Below, one piece after another: positions 32,077-41,440 of a DNA stretch of 64,000 bases. Below the pieces are notes generated by a model. It saw only the letters and a program-made list of their open reading frames with translations. It was not told the DNA's origin and searched no databases. Position numbers and translations under genes: made by a program. Every line of letters starts with the position of its first letter. The stretch's first letter is position 1. This stretch comes from Adhaeribacter_A terreus (GTDB lineage Bacteria > Bacteroidota > Bacteroidia > Cytophagales > Hymenobacteraceae): contig NZ_JBHSKT010000001.1 in the NCBI RefSeq assembly GCF_042657365.1, forward strand, positions 655,057-719,056, written 5' to 3'.

Positions 32077-33051
32077 ATGGCCAGTCCGCTGGAAGTTACC
32101 AAAACCGCCACTTTAACCGGGCACCGCGACTGCGTGTATACCCTCGAACGCTCGGGCCAGGAAAATATTTTCTTCTCAGCCGCCGGCGATGGTTTTGTGG
32201 TTGCCTGGGATCTGAACAACCCCGAAAACGGTGACTTAATTGCGAACGCCAACAGTTCGGTTTACGCGTTAAAATATTTAGCCGATAAAGATCTGCTTGT
32301 GATCGGGCAGAATTTTAAAAGCCTGCAAGTGGTATCGCCGGGAACCAAAAAACTGGTTCATACCGTTGCCATGCCACCGGTTTCCATCTTCGAACTGGCT
32401 TATTCCGAAATGAACCAGAAACTCTACGCCGGCCTGGCCGATGGCAGTCTGGTGGAAATAGAAACGGATAAAACGCTATCGTTTTCGGTGAAAAAAGTGG
32501 TGAAAGGCAATGGCAAAAGTCTGCGGTGTTTAGCTTTAAACGAAGCAAGGAACGAACTGGCCGCGGGTTATTCCGACCACAGCATTAAAATTTTTGATGC
32601 CGGTACGCTTAAACTGAAGCAGGAAATTGAAGCGCATGCCAACTCGGTTTTCACGGTTGCGTACACCCCCGACGGTAAATACCTGTTAAGCGGCAGCCGC
32701 GATGCGCATTTACGGGTTTGGAACGCAGAAAAAAATTATGAAGAACACGCCAGCATCATTGCGCACATGTTCACCATAAATCATATTGCGTTCAGCCCCG
32801 ATGGGAAGTATTTTGCCACCTGCAGCATGGATAAAAGCATAAAAGTGTGGGATGCAGCCAGCTTTAAGCTACTCAAAGTGATAGACAAAGCGCGGCACGC
32901 CGGGCACGGAACATCGGTCAATAAATTATTTTGGTCAGGCCACGAAAATGCATTAGTTTCGTGTAGCGATGACCGCACCATTTCGGTTTGGGATATTAAA
33001 TTAAAGAGGTATGAAGATAACACCGTTAGAAATTCGGCAGAAAACGTTTGA
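32077..33051 (+). CDS. WD40-repeat beta-propeller protein
   Basis: 324 aa, no signal peptide. About seven WD-type blades, e.g. LTGHRDCVYTLERSGQENIF, HANSVFTVAYTPDGKYLLSG, IAFSPDGKYFATCSMDKSIK and ALVSCSDDRTISVWDIK. Propellers are protein-interaction platforms; the partner is unknown. The last 41 nt overlap the start of the DivIVA-like gene in another frame, implying coupled translation and perhaps a shared process. An ACGSTA copy lies in frame at 32470. Confidence 0.88.
   Translation: MASPLEVTKTATLTGHRDCVYTLERSGQENIFFSAAGDGFVVAWDLNNPENGDLIANANSSVYALKYLADKDLLVIGQNFKSLQVVSPGTKKLVHTVAMPPVSIFELAYSEMNQKLYAGLADGSLVEIETDKTLSFSVKKVVKGNGKSLRCLALNEARNELAAGYSDHSIKIFDAGTLKLKQEIEAHANSVFTVAYTPDGKYLLSGSRDAHLRVWNAEKNYEEHASIIAHMFTINHIAFSPDGKYFATCSMDKSIKVWDAASFKLLKVIDKARHAGHGTSVNKLFWSGHENALVSCSDDRTISVWDIKLKRYEDNTVRNSAENV
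32470..32497 (+). repeat. ACGSTA element inside a coding sequence
   Basis: AAAACGCTATCGTTTT, then CGGTGAAAAAAG. It is sense within the WD40 gene, encoding KTLSFSVKK between two blades. Confidence 0.65.
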
Positions 33052-34186
33052 GAAAGCATTCAGAGGGGTAGATAAAGACGAAGTTCAGGCGTTTCTGCTC
33101 ACGCTCTCGCAGCAGTGGGAAAAGATGAACGATGAGAATAAAGACTTCAAAATGAAACTGGAAGTAGCTACCCGCGAAGTGCAGAAAATGCGTGAAGTAG
33201 AAAGCAGCTTATATAAAACTCTGAAAACGGCCGAAGATACCAGCGCCAGCATCCAGGAACAAGCCAACAAAGAAGCCGATCTGAAACTCCGCGAAGCCCA
33301 GTTCAAAGCCGACCAGCTGATGAACGAAGCCCGCCAGAAAGCCCGCTCCCTGATAGAAGACGCCTACAAGCAGTCTGAAAAAGCCATTGCCGAAATGCAG
33401 GCCGAAGTAAAACACCTGGAACAGGAGCACGAGCGCGTAGAAAGCTACGTAGAAAACCTGGTGCGCGAACTGAAACACCTTGCTACCGATGCCCTCGACA
33501 AAGTGGAAAAAAGCCAGGCAAAACCTAAAGCATCTTTATCCAGTATCATGAGCCGGGCCGCCAATGTAAAGGTGAAAGAAATAGAAATGGATAAAGAACT
33601 CTTCGGCGATCTGCAGCTGAAACCAATTGCGCAGAATACGCCAAAAGCCAATACTTATAAAACGCCGGAAGCAATGCCGGTAAGCGCTTCTGTGGTTGCC
33701 AATGCAGGTGGCGGCAGCGAAGAATCCATTCCGGGTTCGCCTATTCAAAACCCTACGCCGGAAAGAACAGCTGCACCTACGCCATCTACTTCGCCGGGAA
33801 CAGCACCTTCTACCATGCCGGAGCGCGAAAAGCCTACGCAGCCGCAAGAGCCGGTTCCTTTGGAACCCGTAATTCAGCCGGAAATTCTGCCAAGCACCAG
33901 ACCGGAGCCAAGCACAAACCCGGCCACGCCAGAGGTAACGCCGCCAAAACCAGAAATTCCGCAACCCGAAACACCGGTGCCGAATATTCCTTCTCCAACC
34001 GTTCCAAACCCGGAAAAAGATATTCCGCATATTCCGGCGCCAGAAATTGAAAGACCAGTGCCGGAAATTCAGCCTTTAACTCCAAACACACCGGAAATTC
34101 AGCCGCCATTAACTGAGCCAGGTAAAAACCCGGTTTTTCAGAAAGAGAAACAATTGGCCGAAACGTCGTTCTTCGATGATTTGTAG
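33011..34186 (+). CDS. DivIVA-domain coiled-coil protein with Pro-rich tail
   Basis: 391 aa. The N-terminus has the DivIVA pattern MKITPLEIRQKTFEKAFRGV DKDEVQAFL-type split over residues 1-29. A long coiled coil (about 30-160) follows, then a linker and a disordered Pro/Glu-rich tail from about 230 (repeats such as PEIPQPETPVPNIPSP). The end is EKQLAETSFFDDL. DivIVA proteins mark negatively curved membranes and recruit division or growth factors in Gram-positives; the role in Bacteroidota is poorly known. Overlaps the WD40 gene by 41 nt. Confidence 0.85.
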   Translation: MKITPLEIRQKTFEKAFRGVDKDEVQAFLLTLSQQWEKMNDENKDFKMKLEVATREVQKMREVESSLYKTLKTAEDTSASIQEQANKEADLKLREAQFKADQLMNEARQKARSLIEDAYKQSEKAIAEMQAEVKHLEQEHERVESYVENLVRELKHLATDALDKVEKSQAKPKASLSSIMSRAANVKVKEIEMDKELFGDLQLKPIAQNTPKANTYKTPEAMPVSASVVANAGGGSEESIPGSPIQNPTPERTAAPTPSTSPGTAPSTMPEREKPTQPQEPVPLEPVIQPEILPSTRPEPSTNPATPEVTPPKPEIPQPETPVPNIPSPTVPNPEKDIPHIPAPEIERPVPEIQPLTPNTPEIQPPLTEPGKNPVFQKEKQLAETSFFDDL

Positions 34187-34216
34187 AAGAGACATTAGAT
34201 TTTAGACATAAGTATT

Positions 34217-34264
34217 AATAAACAAAAAAGCAGCTCCATTTCTAGAGCTGCTTTTTTGTTTATT
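34217..34264. terminator. Bidirectional intrinsic terminator
   Basis: Perfect 20-bp arms AATAAACAAAAAAGCAGCTC and GAGCTGCTTTTTTGTTTATT around an 8-nt loop, between the convergent DivIVA-like gene and the broken T9SS gene. Confidence 0.9.
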
Positions 34265-34278
34265 GAAGTTGCTTTAAC

Positions 34279-35964
34279 TTACTCAATAACTACTTTCCTC
34301 CTCAAAACGTGTTTAGCCGTTTGCGCTTGCAAAATATACATGCCTTTTGACAGCTCCGGCAGTTCCAGTTTCATTTCCGCGGCAGCTGTTATTTGCCGGG
34401 AAAGTACGGTTTTACCTTGCATATCGGTGAGCTGCACATGAACAATTCCCTTTGCTTCCGGCAGGTTTAGGAACAGCACAGTTTGCGCCGGGTTCGGGTA
34501 AATAGAAAGTTCCTGGCTGAAAGCTTCAGCAATACCAGTAGGGTTACTGCTGAATTTTGCCAGGAAAAACCCGCCGTCTGGCGCATTTACATAATGCGGA
34601 CCAAAACCGATACCCTTACTAAAATCGCCGCTCAGGTACCCATCGCCTGTATTTTTATCTATGGCAATTTTGCTGACGTAGCTAAGCCCTTGCGTTGAAA
34701 CAGCCCATAGGGGCATACCTGCATTGTTCCATTTACTTACTAAGGTCGAACCGCTCGGAGTATTGGCTATAAGTGTTTGTTGACCAATATTCACCGTTCC
34801 GTTATACCAGGCGCTTACGTAGACATTTCCGGCAGAATCCAGGGCAATATCGGTATCGCCCATAGAGCCTGAACCGGTGTTTTGAGAAGCTCAGACTACG
34901 TTGCCGCTATTGTCTATTTTAGCTACATAGGCGGTTGCTCGTTGGGGTGAACCAGTAAGCGTGAAATTGCCAATTTGCAGCGTTGAACTGCTAAAAGACC
35001 CTGTCAGATAGCATTGCTCTTGTGCATCTACGGCAATTCCACCCAGATATTCCATGTCTATACTTCCGAAGCTTTTGGCCTAAATTGGGTTGCCGTTCGG
35101 GTCGAAACGAGCATAATATCCATCATCGGAGCCGTGACTGATTAGTGGTGGCTGATTGTTAAAGGTTAAAGTATCGTACATTGCTCCAATTACAAATAAA
35201 TTACCTTGTTTGCTAATAGCCATATCGAGAAAAGCCTCATCAGGCTTTTTTGTTTCTACCCGGCGCATCCACTGTATATGCCCGGCAGCATTGTATTTAG
35301 CAAGGAAACTAAATCTTCTGTAATTATTATAGGATGCGGGTAGCGAATAGGTAATGGTATCGAAGGTAACGTAGTTGTGAGCGCTGGTTTGAAAATTGGA
35401 GATGAAGAAATGGCCACCTACGTAACAGTTTCCGGCAGTATCTACGGCAATTGCCTTTCCTACATCTTCATCGGAATAGTAAAACGGCAAACTCGGAAAG
35501 CCCGGCCCTCCGGCTCTTCTAGCCCATAACGCATTGCCTGAACTGTCGAATTTCGCTACAAAAATATCTTTTACCCCATTGCAGATCAGCGTGGTAGATC
35601 CGATTGTTGTCGAATCCAGAAAATCCCCAGTAACATAACTATTGCCGGCGGCGTCTGTGCTTAGCGCATTCGGCCTGCAATTAGCAATAGCTTTCGCCCA
35701 TTTCACCTGGCCATGTTTGTTGTATTTCACTAAGTACATGTATTCGGATGGCAGGTTGATGTTCCCGAATGAAACACCACCCGTGGAAAGTCCCAAAATA
35801 GCAGCATAAATATTGCCGGCGGCATCAATACCTGTGCCCCTTGATTCCATGCCACTATTATTGCCTGCACCGGCTTGTGCCCATTGCCAGGTTGGGGTTT
35901 GAGCAAAAACGGTATGGAAAAAGCACAGAAAACTCAAAAAGAGCAGCAGTAGTATTTTCTTCAT
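34279..35964 (-). pseudogene. T9SS-secreted SBBP-repeat protein, two in-frame stops
   Basis: One continuous 562-codon frame interrupted at 35080-35082 (TAG) and 34891-34893 (TGA). It has a signal peptide (ILLLLFLSFLCFFHTVFAQ) and repeats of SBBP type (e.g. GNSYVTGDFLDSTTIGS, LFVAKFDSSGNALWARR-like). The C-terminal T9SS sorting domain (SIYPNPAQTVLFLNLPEAKG ... VLRRKVVIE) is intact. Alignment with the neighbouring paralogue shows both stops at Trp codons (GNLIW and GNIIW), i.e. TGG changed by single G-to-A transitions. Decayed cargo gene, or a sequencing artefact; not a frameshift. Confidence 0.8.
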
Positions 35965-36113
35965 AGAAATATTTGCTTTTTAACAGGTCGGAATAATTCA
36001 AACAAAGGTTGCTTTGCATCAAATAAACTTCTGAGCTATTCCTAAAGGTTTATTTTACTAAGCCCATTTATGTAAACAAATAAACCCTAACGCCGCAATT
36101 CCAAACCATGCAC

Positions 36114-36142
36114 AAAAATGCTATGCTTTGGATACAAAAAAG
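36114..36142 (+). repeat. ACGSTA dispersed element, variant copy
   Basis: AAAAATGCTATGCTTTG, then GATACAAAAAAGT. Its tail forms the terminator's first arm. Confidence 0.65.
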
Positions 36143-36170
36143 TCCGGCCTGCATTCGCAAACCGGACTTT
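36139..36170 (-). terminator. Intrinsic terminator
   Basis: Arms AAAGTCCGG and CCGGACTTT, then a T-run on the minus strand supplied by the ACGSTA tail. It lies after the second T9SS gene. Confidence 0.7.
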
Positions 36171-36189
36171 ATAGCTTTCAGTTAGAAAT

Positions 36190-37861
36190 CTAATCAAGCA
36201 TTACTTTCTTTCTAAGAATCTGCTTGCCTGTCTGCGCTGATAAAATATACATGTCTTGAGCCAGTTCCGGAAGTTCGAGTTTCATTTCACTGTTAGCTTG
36301 CATTTGCCGGGAAAGTACGGTTCTGCCCTGCATATCGGTAAGCTGCATCTGAACAATTCCTTTTGCTTCCGGCAGGTTCAGAAACAGCACGTTTTGCGCC
36401 GGATTCGGGTAAAGGGAAAAGTTCCTGGCTGAAGGCTTCAGAAATACTAGTTGGGTTGCTGTTGAGTTTAGCTGCAAAAACACCAAAATTTTGGGAATAT
36501 AAGGAGTGAATACCTAAACCAAGGCTACCTTCAAAATCACCGGATATGTAACATACATCTGGGGCGCCGCCCGCAGCAATATGAAAGGAGCCGCTGCGGC
36601 CTTGCGCCGTAACGGCCCATAAAGGTACACCCGAACTGCTCCATTTACTCACGGCCAATGAACCTGTACCGCTGCTGGCAGTTATGGTTTGCTGCCCGAT
36701 CGTTACCGTACCCGTAAACGAAGAGGCTAAATAAGCATTTCCAGCGGTGTCTATTGCCATGTCCGAGTCTCCGATGGAGCCGGAACCGGTAGTTTGCGTT
36801 GCCCAGATAATGTTGCCGCTGCTGTCGCATTTCGCTATATACACGGTCCCTCTATTTGTCGATCCGGAAAGAGAGGTATTTCCGATCGGCAGGTTTGGAC
36901 TATTGAAAGTGCCGCTCAAAAAACATTCGTCTTGTTTATTTACAGATATTCTTTGGTTGAATTCGTCATCTGCACCGCCGAAGCTTTTGGCCCATATCAG
37001 ATTACCATTCGTATTGTAGCGTGCATAGTACGCATCTGATCTGCCCTTACTCCCGAGTTTAACATTGTTGCTCAAATAAAGCGTATCTCCAAAATAACCC
37101 GTAACGAAGCAATCGCCTTTTTTATTTACTGAAACAGTAACTTCCGGCCTATGCCCTCTAAAATCAAGTCTTCGTACCCATTGGATGTGCCCAAATGCAT
37201 TGTATTTCGCTAAAAAACCGTAGTCATAATTAATCGGCGAATTAGCCGGTATAGAAAAAGAAATGGAATCGAACGTGGCCGTAGTATTTTGCGTGGCAAA
37301 GTAAAACCCACTTACGTAAACATTGCCGGCAGTATCAGCAGCTATAGATCTACCTTCATCTTCAGAAAGGATTGGAGGAGGAAACCCGGGAGGGTACCCA
37401 GGGCCTCCGGCTTTCCTGGCCCAGGCCATATTCCCGGCACTATCGAATTTCATCACAAAGATGTCGGAAAAACCCTGGCACAAGAATGTTGTATTGCCCG
37501 CTCTGAGCGTATCCCTATACCTCCCGGTTATGTAGCCATTACCGGCTGCATCGGTATAAAGGGCTATTGGCGTGCTGGTGGTACGATGCTTTGCCCAAAC
37601 CAGTTTTCCTGCGGCATTATACTTGGCTAAAAACATCCCTATGGGTGGCAAAGTCGTATTCCCAAAATTTATTCCGTTTGAAGTATAGCCGTAACCCGTA
37701 ATGTAAGTATTGCCGGCTGCATCTACTCCAATTCCGTTTTGTGCTACTAAACCTTGACTTCCAATAGCAGCCTGGGCCCATTGCCAGGTTGGTGTCTGAG
37801 CAAAAACTTTATGGAAAAAGCATAAAAAACTCAGAAGAAGAATGAGGTAGATTTTTTTCAT
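36190..37861 (-). pseudogene. T9SS-secreted SBBP-repeat protein, frameshifted before the sorting domain
   Basis: Paralogue of the gene at 34279. Signal peptide (LILLLSFLCFFHKVFAQ), then SBBP-like repeats (ITGRYRDTLRAGNTTFLCQ, DIFVMKFDSSGNMAWARKAG). The frame reads through to 36293 with a nonsense-like tail after AFSQEL. The proper T9SS domain (SLYPNPAQNVLFLNLPEAKG ... ILRKKVMLD) is in another frame down to 36190. The shift maps to 36417-36420, four A on the plus strand where the paralogue has three. Without the domain the product would not be sorted by T9SS. Sequencing error in a homopolymer is possible. Confidence 0.8.
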
Positions 37862-38042
37862 AAGCAGGAAGTAAGCTTTTCAAAGTCTTTTATTCAGGTC
37901 GGAAAAATGGAAACAAAGGTTGCTTCTAGGATATGAAATTTCTCCTTTAAAAAAGATTTCTTTTTCCCGAAGCAAATAATTTCCCCATCTTCACATTTCC
38001 AAAACAGCACATTAACACCTTAAATAATCAGCATATTAACCT

Positions 38043-38402
38043 ATGGGCCAGATCGCATTAGAAGGCATGGAATTTTTTGCCTTTCACGGTTTTTACGACG
38101 AAGAACAAAAGATCGGAAACAAATACGGCGTAGACCTTTACATCGAAACCGACCTGCACGCCGCCGCCGCTTCCGATGACCTGCACGAAACCGTGAACTA
38201 CGAAACGCTTTACCGCATCGTGCTCGAGCAAATGAAGCAACCGGCCCGGCTTTTAGAACACATCGGCCACCGGGTAATTGAACATGTTGTGCAGAACTTC
38301 CCGAAAGTGAAAAAGGTGAAAGTGAACATCTATAAATTCAATCCGCCGTTGGGCGGGATCTGCCATAGAGCCATGGTTACACTGGAAGAAACGGTAGGGT
38401 AG
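38043..38402 (+). CDS. folB: Dihydroneopterin aldolase
   Basis: 119 aa folate-pathway enzyme (dihydroneopterin to 6-hydroxymethyl-dihydropterin). Family features: EGMEFFAFHGFYDEEQKIGN with the catalytic Glu, ETVNYETLYRIVLEQM, and the C-terminal Lys region NIYKFNPPLGG. Full length for the family. No other folate genes nearby. Its last codons and stop (ETVG, TAG) lie inside an ACGSTA element. Confidence 0.94.
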   Translation: MGQIALEGMEFFAFHGFYDEEQKIGNKYGVDLYIETDLHAAAASDDLHETVNYETLYRIVLEQMKQPARLLEHIGHRVIEHVVQNFPKVKKVKVNIYKFNPPLGGICHRAMVTLEETVG

Positions 38403-38417
38403 AAGCCCCAAAAACTC
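38389..38417 (+). repeat. ACGSTA element overlapping the folB stop
   Basis: AAACGGTAGGGTAGAAG, then CCCCAAAAACTC. The core supplies the last two folB codons and the stop. Confidence 0.65.
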
Positions 38418-38482
38418 AAACCCGCTTTAAACCTTCACCTTTAAACTACATCTAAACCGGCAAATCTGCGTTTAGTGCATCT

Positions 38483-41356
38483 ATGAGATCTTTTTTTGTT
38501 TTCCTGTTTTTAAGCTTCACTGCTCAATTTTCATTCGCCCAAGGCGTAACCGTTTCCGGAAGAATTACCGATAAAGCCACCCAGGCACCCGTTTCTTTTG
38601 CGCAGGTACTGCTCGTTTCTTTACCCGATTCAACCTTAAAACCCGCGCAAACCGATCTGGATGGCCGTTTTGCTTTTTCGGATGTGGCTATCGGGCGCTA
38701 TGCGGTGAAAGTATTGTATCTGGGTTATAAACCTTACCGCCGCGTGATTCAGGTAGCAGCTTTGCCAATAGATCTGGGCAATATTGGCGTAGAAGAAGAT
38801 GCCAAGCGCCTGAAAGAGGTGGAAATTGTGGGCCGCGCGGCTACGGCGGTGCAGAAAGGCGATACTTCCGAATTCAATTCCAAAGCCTTTAAAACCAACC
38901 CTGATGCCAGCGCCGAAGATCTGGTGCAGAAAGTGCCCGGCGTAACCATGCAAAATGGCAAAGTACAGGCGCAGGGCGAGGAAGTAAAGAAAGTGCTGGT
39001 AGACGGCAAAGAGTTTTTCGGCGACGATGCTGCCGCAACTTTGCGCAATTTACCGGCCGAAGTGATCGACAAGATCCAGATCTTCGACCAGCAAAGCGAA
39101 CAATCGCGGTTCAGCGGGTTTAACGATGGCAATACTTCCAAAACCATAAACATTGTAACCAAACCGAACATGCGCAACGGCAAGTTCGGGAAAGTGTACG
39201 CCGGCGCCGGCACCGATAACCGTTACCAGGCGGGCGGCAACATCAATTTTATGAATGGCGACCGTCGGGTTACCATAATCGGGCAAACCAACAACATCAA
39301 CCAGCAGAATTTCTCTTCTTCCGATCTGCTGGGCGTTTCCGGTGGCGGTGGACAAGGTGGTCGCGGCGGCAGAGGCGGCATGGGCGGCCGGCCGGGTGGC
39401 GGCCCTGGTGGCAGCTGGAACGGCAATGGCGGCGGCGCTTCCGATTTTCAGGTGAGCACCCGCAACGGCATTTCCAAAACGCATGCCATTGGGTTAAACT
39501 ACGCCGATAAATGGGGCAAAAAGGTAGATGTAACCGGTAGTTATTTCTTTAACGCCACCGATAACGTTGCCAACCAGTTAATTTTCCGGGAATATGTGTC
39601 GCGCACAGATTCGGGCCAGGTTTATAATGAAACCAGCCGGTCTGATGCCATGAACATTAATCACCGTTTCAATTTCCGGATGGAGTGGGAGATAGACTCG
39701 ATGAATTCGATCCGGTGGCAGCCGCGCTTAACCTTGCAGCAAAGCGATGGAACTTCTAACTTTTTCGGACAAACTTCCCAGTTTGGTGAATTCCTGAACA
39801 GCAGTTCATCAAATCTGAATACGAACTTGTTGGGCTATAACTTTAATAACGAATTGCTTTACCGTCATCGGTTTGCCAAGCGGGGCCGCACTTTTTCGGC
39901 TAATTTCAATACCGATTTTTCTGATAATTCCGGCGAGCGGTTTTTGCTCTCGGAAGGGCGTTCGTTTGTGCAGGACACCTTGCAGGTTACGTTCCTGAAC
40001 CAGTTTTCTGACCTGAATTCCTTCAGCCCGACTTTGGGTGCTAATTTGACCTACACAGAGCCGCTAACCGATAAAAGCAGCCTTTCGGTAGATTATAACG
40101 CCAGCTTACGCCGCAGCGAAGCCGACCAGGGAACCTCTGATTATTCCGAAGCAGAGAAAGCTTATACACTGTTCAATCCGGGCCTTTCCAACGTTTTTAA
40201 TTCCAATTATTTAACGCAGCAGGTTGGTTTAGGCTATCGTTATAATCCGAGCAAAGATCTGCAGTTTATGGTTCGGGGTATGTATCAATATGCAAGCCTG
40301 AAAAGCGAACAGGAATTTCCTTTTCAAACCAATATTGACCGGAAATTCAATAATGTGTTGCCTTCAGCTATGCTGCGTTACAACCTGACGAAAGATAAAA
40401 ATATGCGTTTGTTTTACCGCACCAGCACAAATGCGCCGTCAATAAACCAGTTGCAGAACGTGATCGATAATTCCAATCCGCAACTTTTAACTACCGGTAA
40501 CCCGGAGTTGCGCCAGGATTACCGGCATTTCGGGGTTTTCCGTTATTCGAGCGCTAATCCAGAAAAATCGACCAATTTCTTTGGGATGGTAAGCGGTGAA
40601 GTGGCTCAGAATTACATTGCCAACAGCTCTGTTATTTCCAGAAGCGCCAATACGTTGCCGGGAGGCATAGATTTCGGGCCAGGTAAGCAGCTTTCACGCC
40701 CCGAAAACTTTGATGGATTCTACCGCATTCGTTCGTTCGTTAATTATGGCATACCGGTTACATTCCTGAAATCGAACCTGAACGTTAATGCTTCGGCCAT
40801 TTTTACCCGCGACCCAAGCCGTATTGATGGGCTTTTGAATTTTGCTAAAACGCAGGCTTATAGTGCCGGCATTGTATTAAGCAGCAACATTAGCGAAAAC
40901 CTGGATTTTACCATTTCTACCAATCCGAGCTATAACCTGGTAGAGAATACTTCACAATCTAAATCCAATAATAATTATTTCAACCAGAATTCCGGTTTGC
41001 GCCTGAACTGGATCATCTGGAAAGGTTTGTTCCTGCAAACGGATCTTACACATCAGTTTTATAACGGCCTGGCCCAGGGAATTGATCAGAACTATCTGCT
41101 CTGGAATGCCGCCGTTGGAAAGAAACTCTTTAAAAATAACCAGGGCGAAATTAAACTTACCGGTTTCGATCTGCTAAGCCAAAACAACAGCATTCAGCGC
41201 AACATTACCGGTGCCTATATAGAAGACGTGGAAACCAACGTATTGCAGCGCTATTTTATGGTGGTGTTTACGTATAATATCCGGGCTTTTGGCGGTGGAA
41301 ATGCCGCTCCCGAACCAGAAAGAAGACCCGGAACGGAACGACCTTACCGAAACTAA
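38483..41356 (+). CDS. TonB-dependent receptor-like outer-membrane protein
   Basis: 957 aa. Signal peptide (FFVFLFLSFTAQFSFAQ), a carboxypeptidase-regulatory-like domain (VSGRITDKATQAPVSFAQVL, to about residue 90), a plug region (SAEDLVQKVPGVTMQNGKVQ, VLVDGKEFFGDDAAATLRNL), then a long beta-barrel (outer-membrane beta-barrel family 3 type). A glycine-rich insert (GGGGQGGRGGRGGMGGRPGG, about 290-315) lies at the start of the barrel, probably in a loop. The ligand is unknown and no SusD-like partner is present. It ends with the hairpin at 41366. Confidence 0.88.
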   Translation: MRSFFVFLFLSFTAQFSFAQGVTVSGRITDKATQAPVSFAQVLLVSLPDSTLKPAQTDLDGRFAFSDVAIGRYAVKVLYLGYKPYRRVIQVAALPIDLGNIGVEEDAKRLKEVEIVGRAATAVQKGDTSEFNSKAFKTNPDASAEDLVQKVPGVTMQNGKVQAQGEEVKKVLVDGKEFFGDDAAATLRNLPAEVIDKIQIFDQQSEQSRFSGFNDGNTSKTINIVTKPNMRNGKFGKVYAGAGTDNRYQAGGNINFMNGDRRVTIIGQTNNINQQNFSSSDLLGVSGGGGQGGRGGRGGMGGRPGGGPGGSWNGNGGGASDFQVSTRNGISKTHAIGLNYADKWGKKVDVTGSYFFNATDNVANQLIFREYVSRTDSGQVYNETSRSDAMNINHRFNFRMEWEIDSMNSIRWQPRLTLQQSDGTSNFFGQTSQFGEFLNSSSSNLNTNLLGYNFNNELLYRHRFAKRGRTFSANFNTDFSDNSGERFLLSEGRSFVQDTLQVTFLNQFSDLNSFSPTLGANLTYTEPLTDKSSLSVDYNASLRRSEADQGTSDYSEAEKAYTLFNPGLSNVFNSNYLTQQVGLGYRYNPSKDLQFMVRGMYQYASLKSEQEFPFQTNIDRKFNNVLPSAMLRYNLTKDKNMRLFYRTSTNAPSINQLQNVIDNSNPQLLTTGNPELRQDYRHFGVFRYSSANPEKSTNFFGMVSGEVAQNYIANSSVISRSANTLPGGIDFGPGKQLSRPENFDGFYRIRSFVNYGIPVTFLKSNLNVNASAIFTRDPSRIDGLLNFAKTQAYSAGIVLSSNISENLDFTISTNPSYNLVENTSQSKSNNNYFNQNSGLRLNWIIWKGLFLQTDLTHQFYNGLAQGIDQNYLLWNAAVGKKLFKNNQGEIKLTGFDLLSQNNSIQRNITGAYIEDVETNVLQRYFMVVFTYNIRAFGGGNAAPEPERRPGTERPYRN

Positions 41357-41365
41357 ACCCAAATA

Positions 41366-41399
41366 AAAAACGCTTCCGGAGAAATCCGGAAGCGTTTTT
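41366..41399. terminator. Bidirectional intrinsic terminator
   Basis: Perfect 15-bp arms AAAAACGCTTCCGGA and TCCGGAAGCGTTTTT with loop GAAA, between the convergent TonB-receptor-like and MeaB genes. Confidence 0.9.
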
Positions 41400-41440
41400 G
41401 TTTGGAAATTATTATCCAGAATCTAATGAAAAGCCAATAG

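Noticed and set aside
34891..34893. Selenocysteine or programmed readthrough at the TGA in the T9SS gene
   Set aside because: A second stop in the same gene is TAG, both replace Trp in a repeat, and no SECIS-like hairpin is evident after the TGA.
39340..39440. Glycine-rich codon repeat in the TonB-receptor gene as a variable tandem repeat
   Set aside because: The GGC/GGT codons are irregular and not a clean tandem unit, so slippage-driven variation is not supported.
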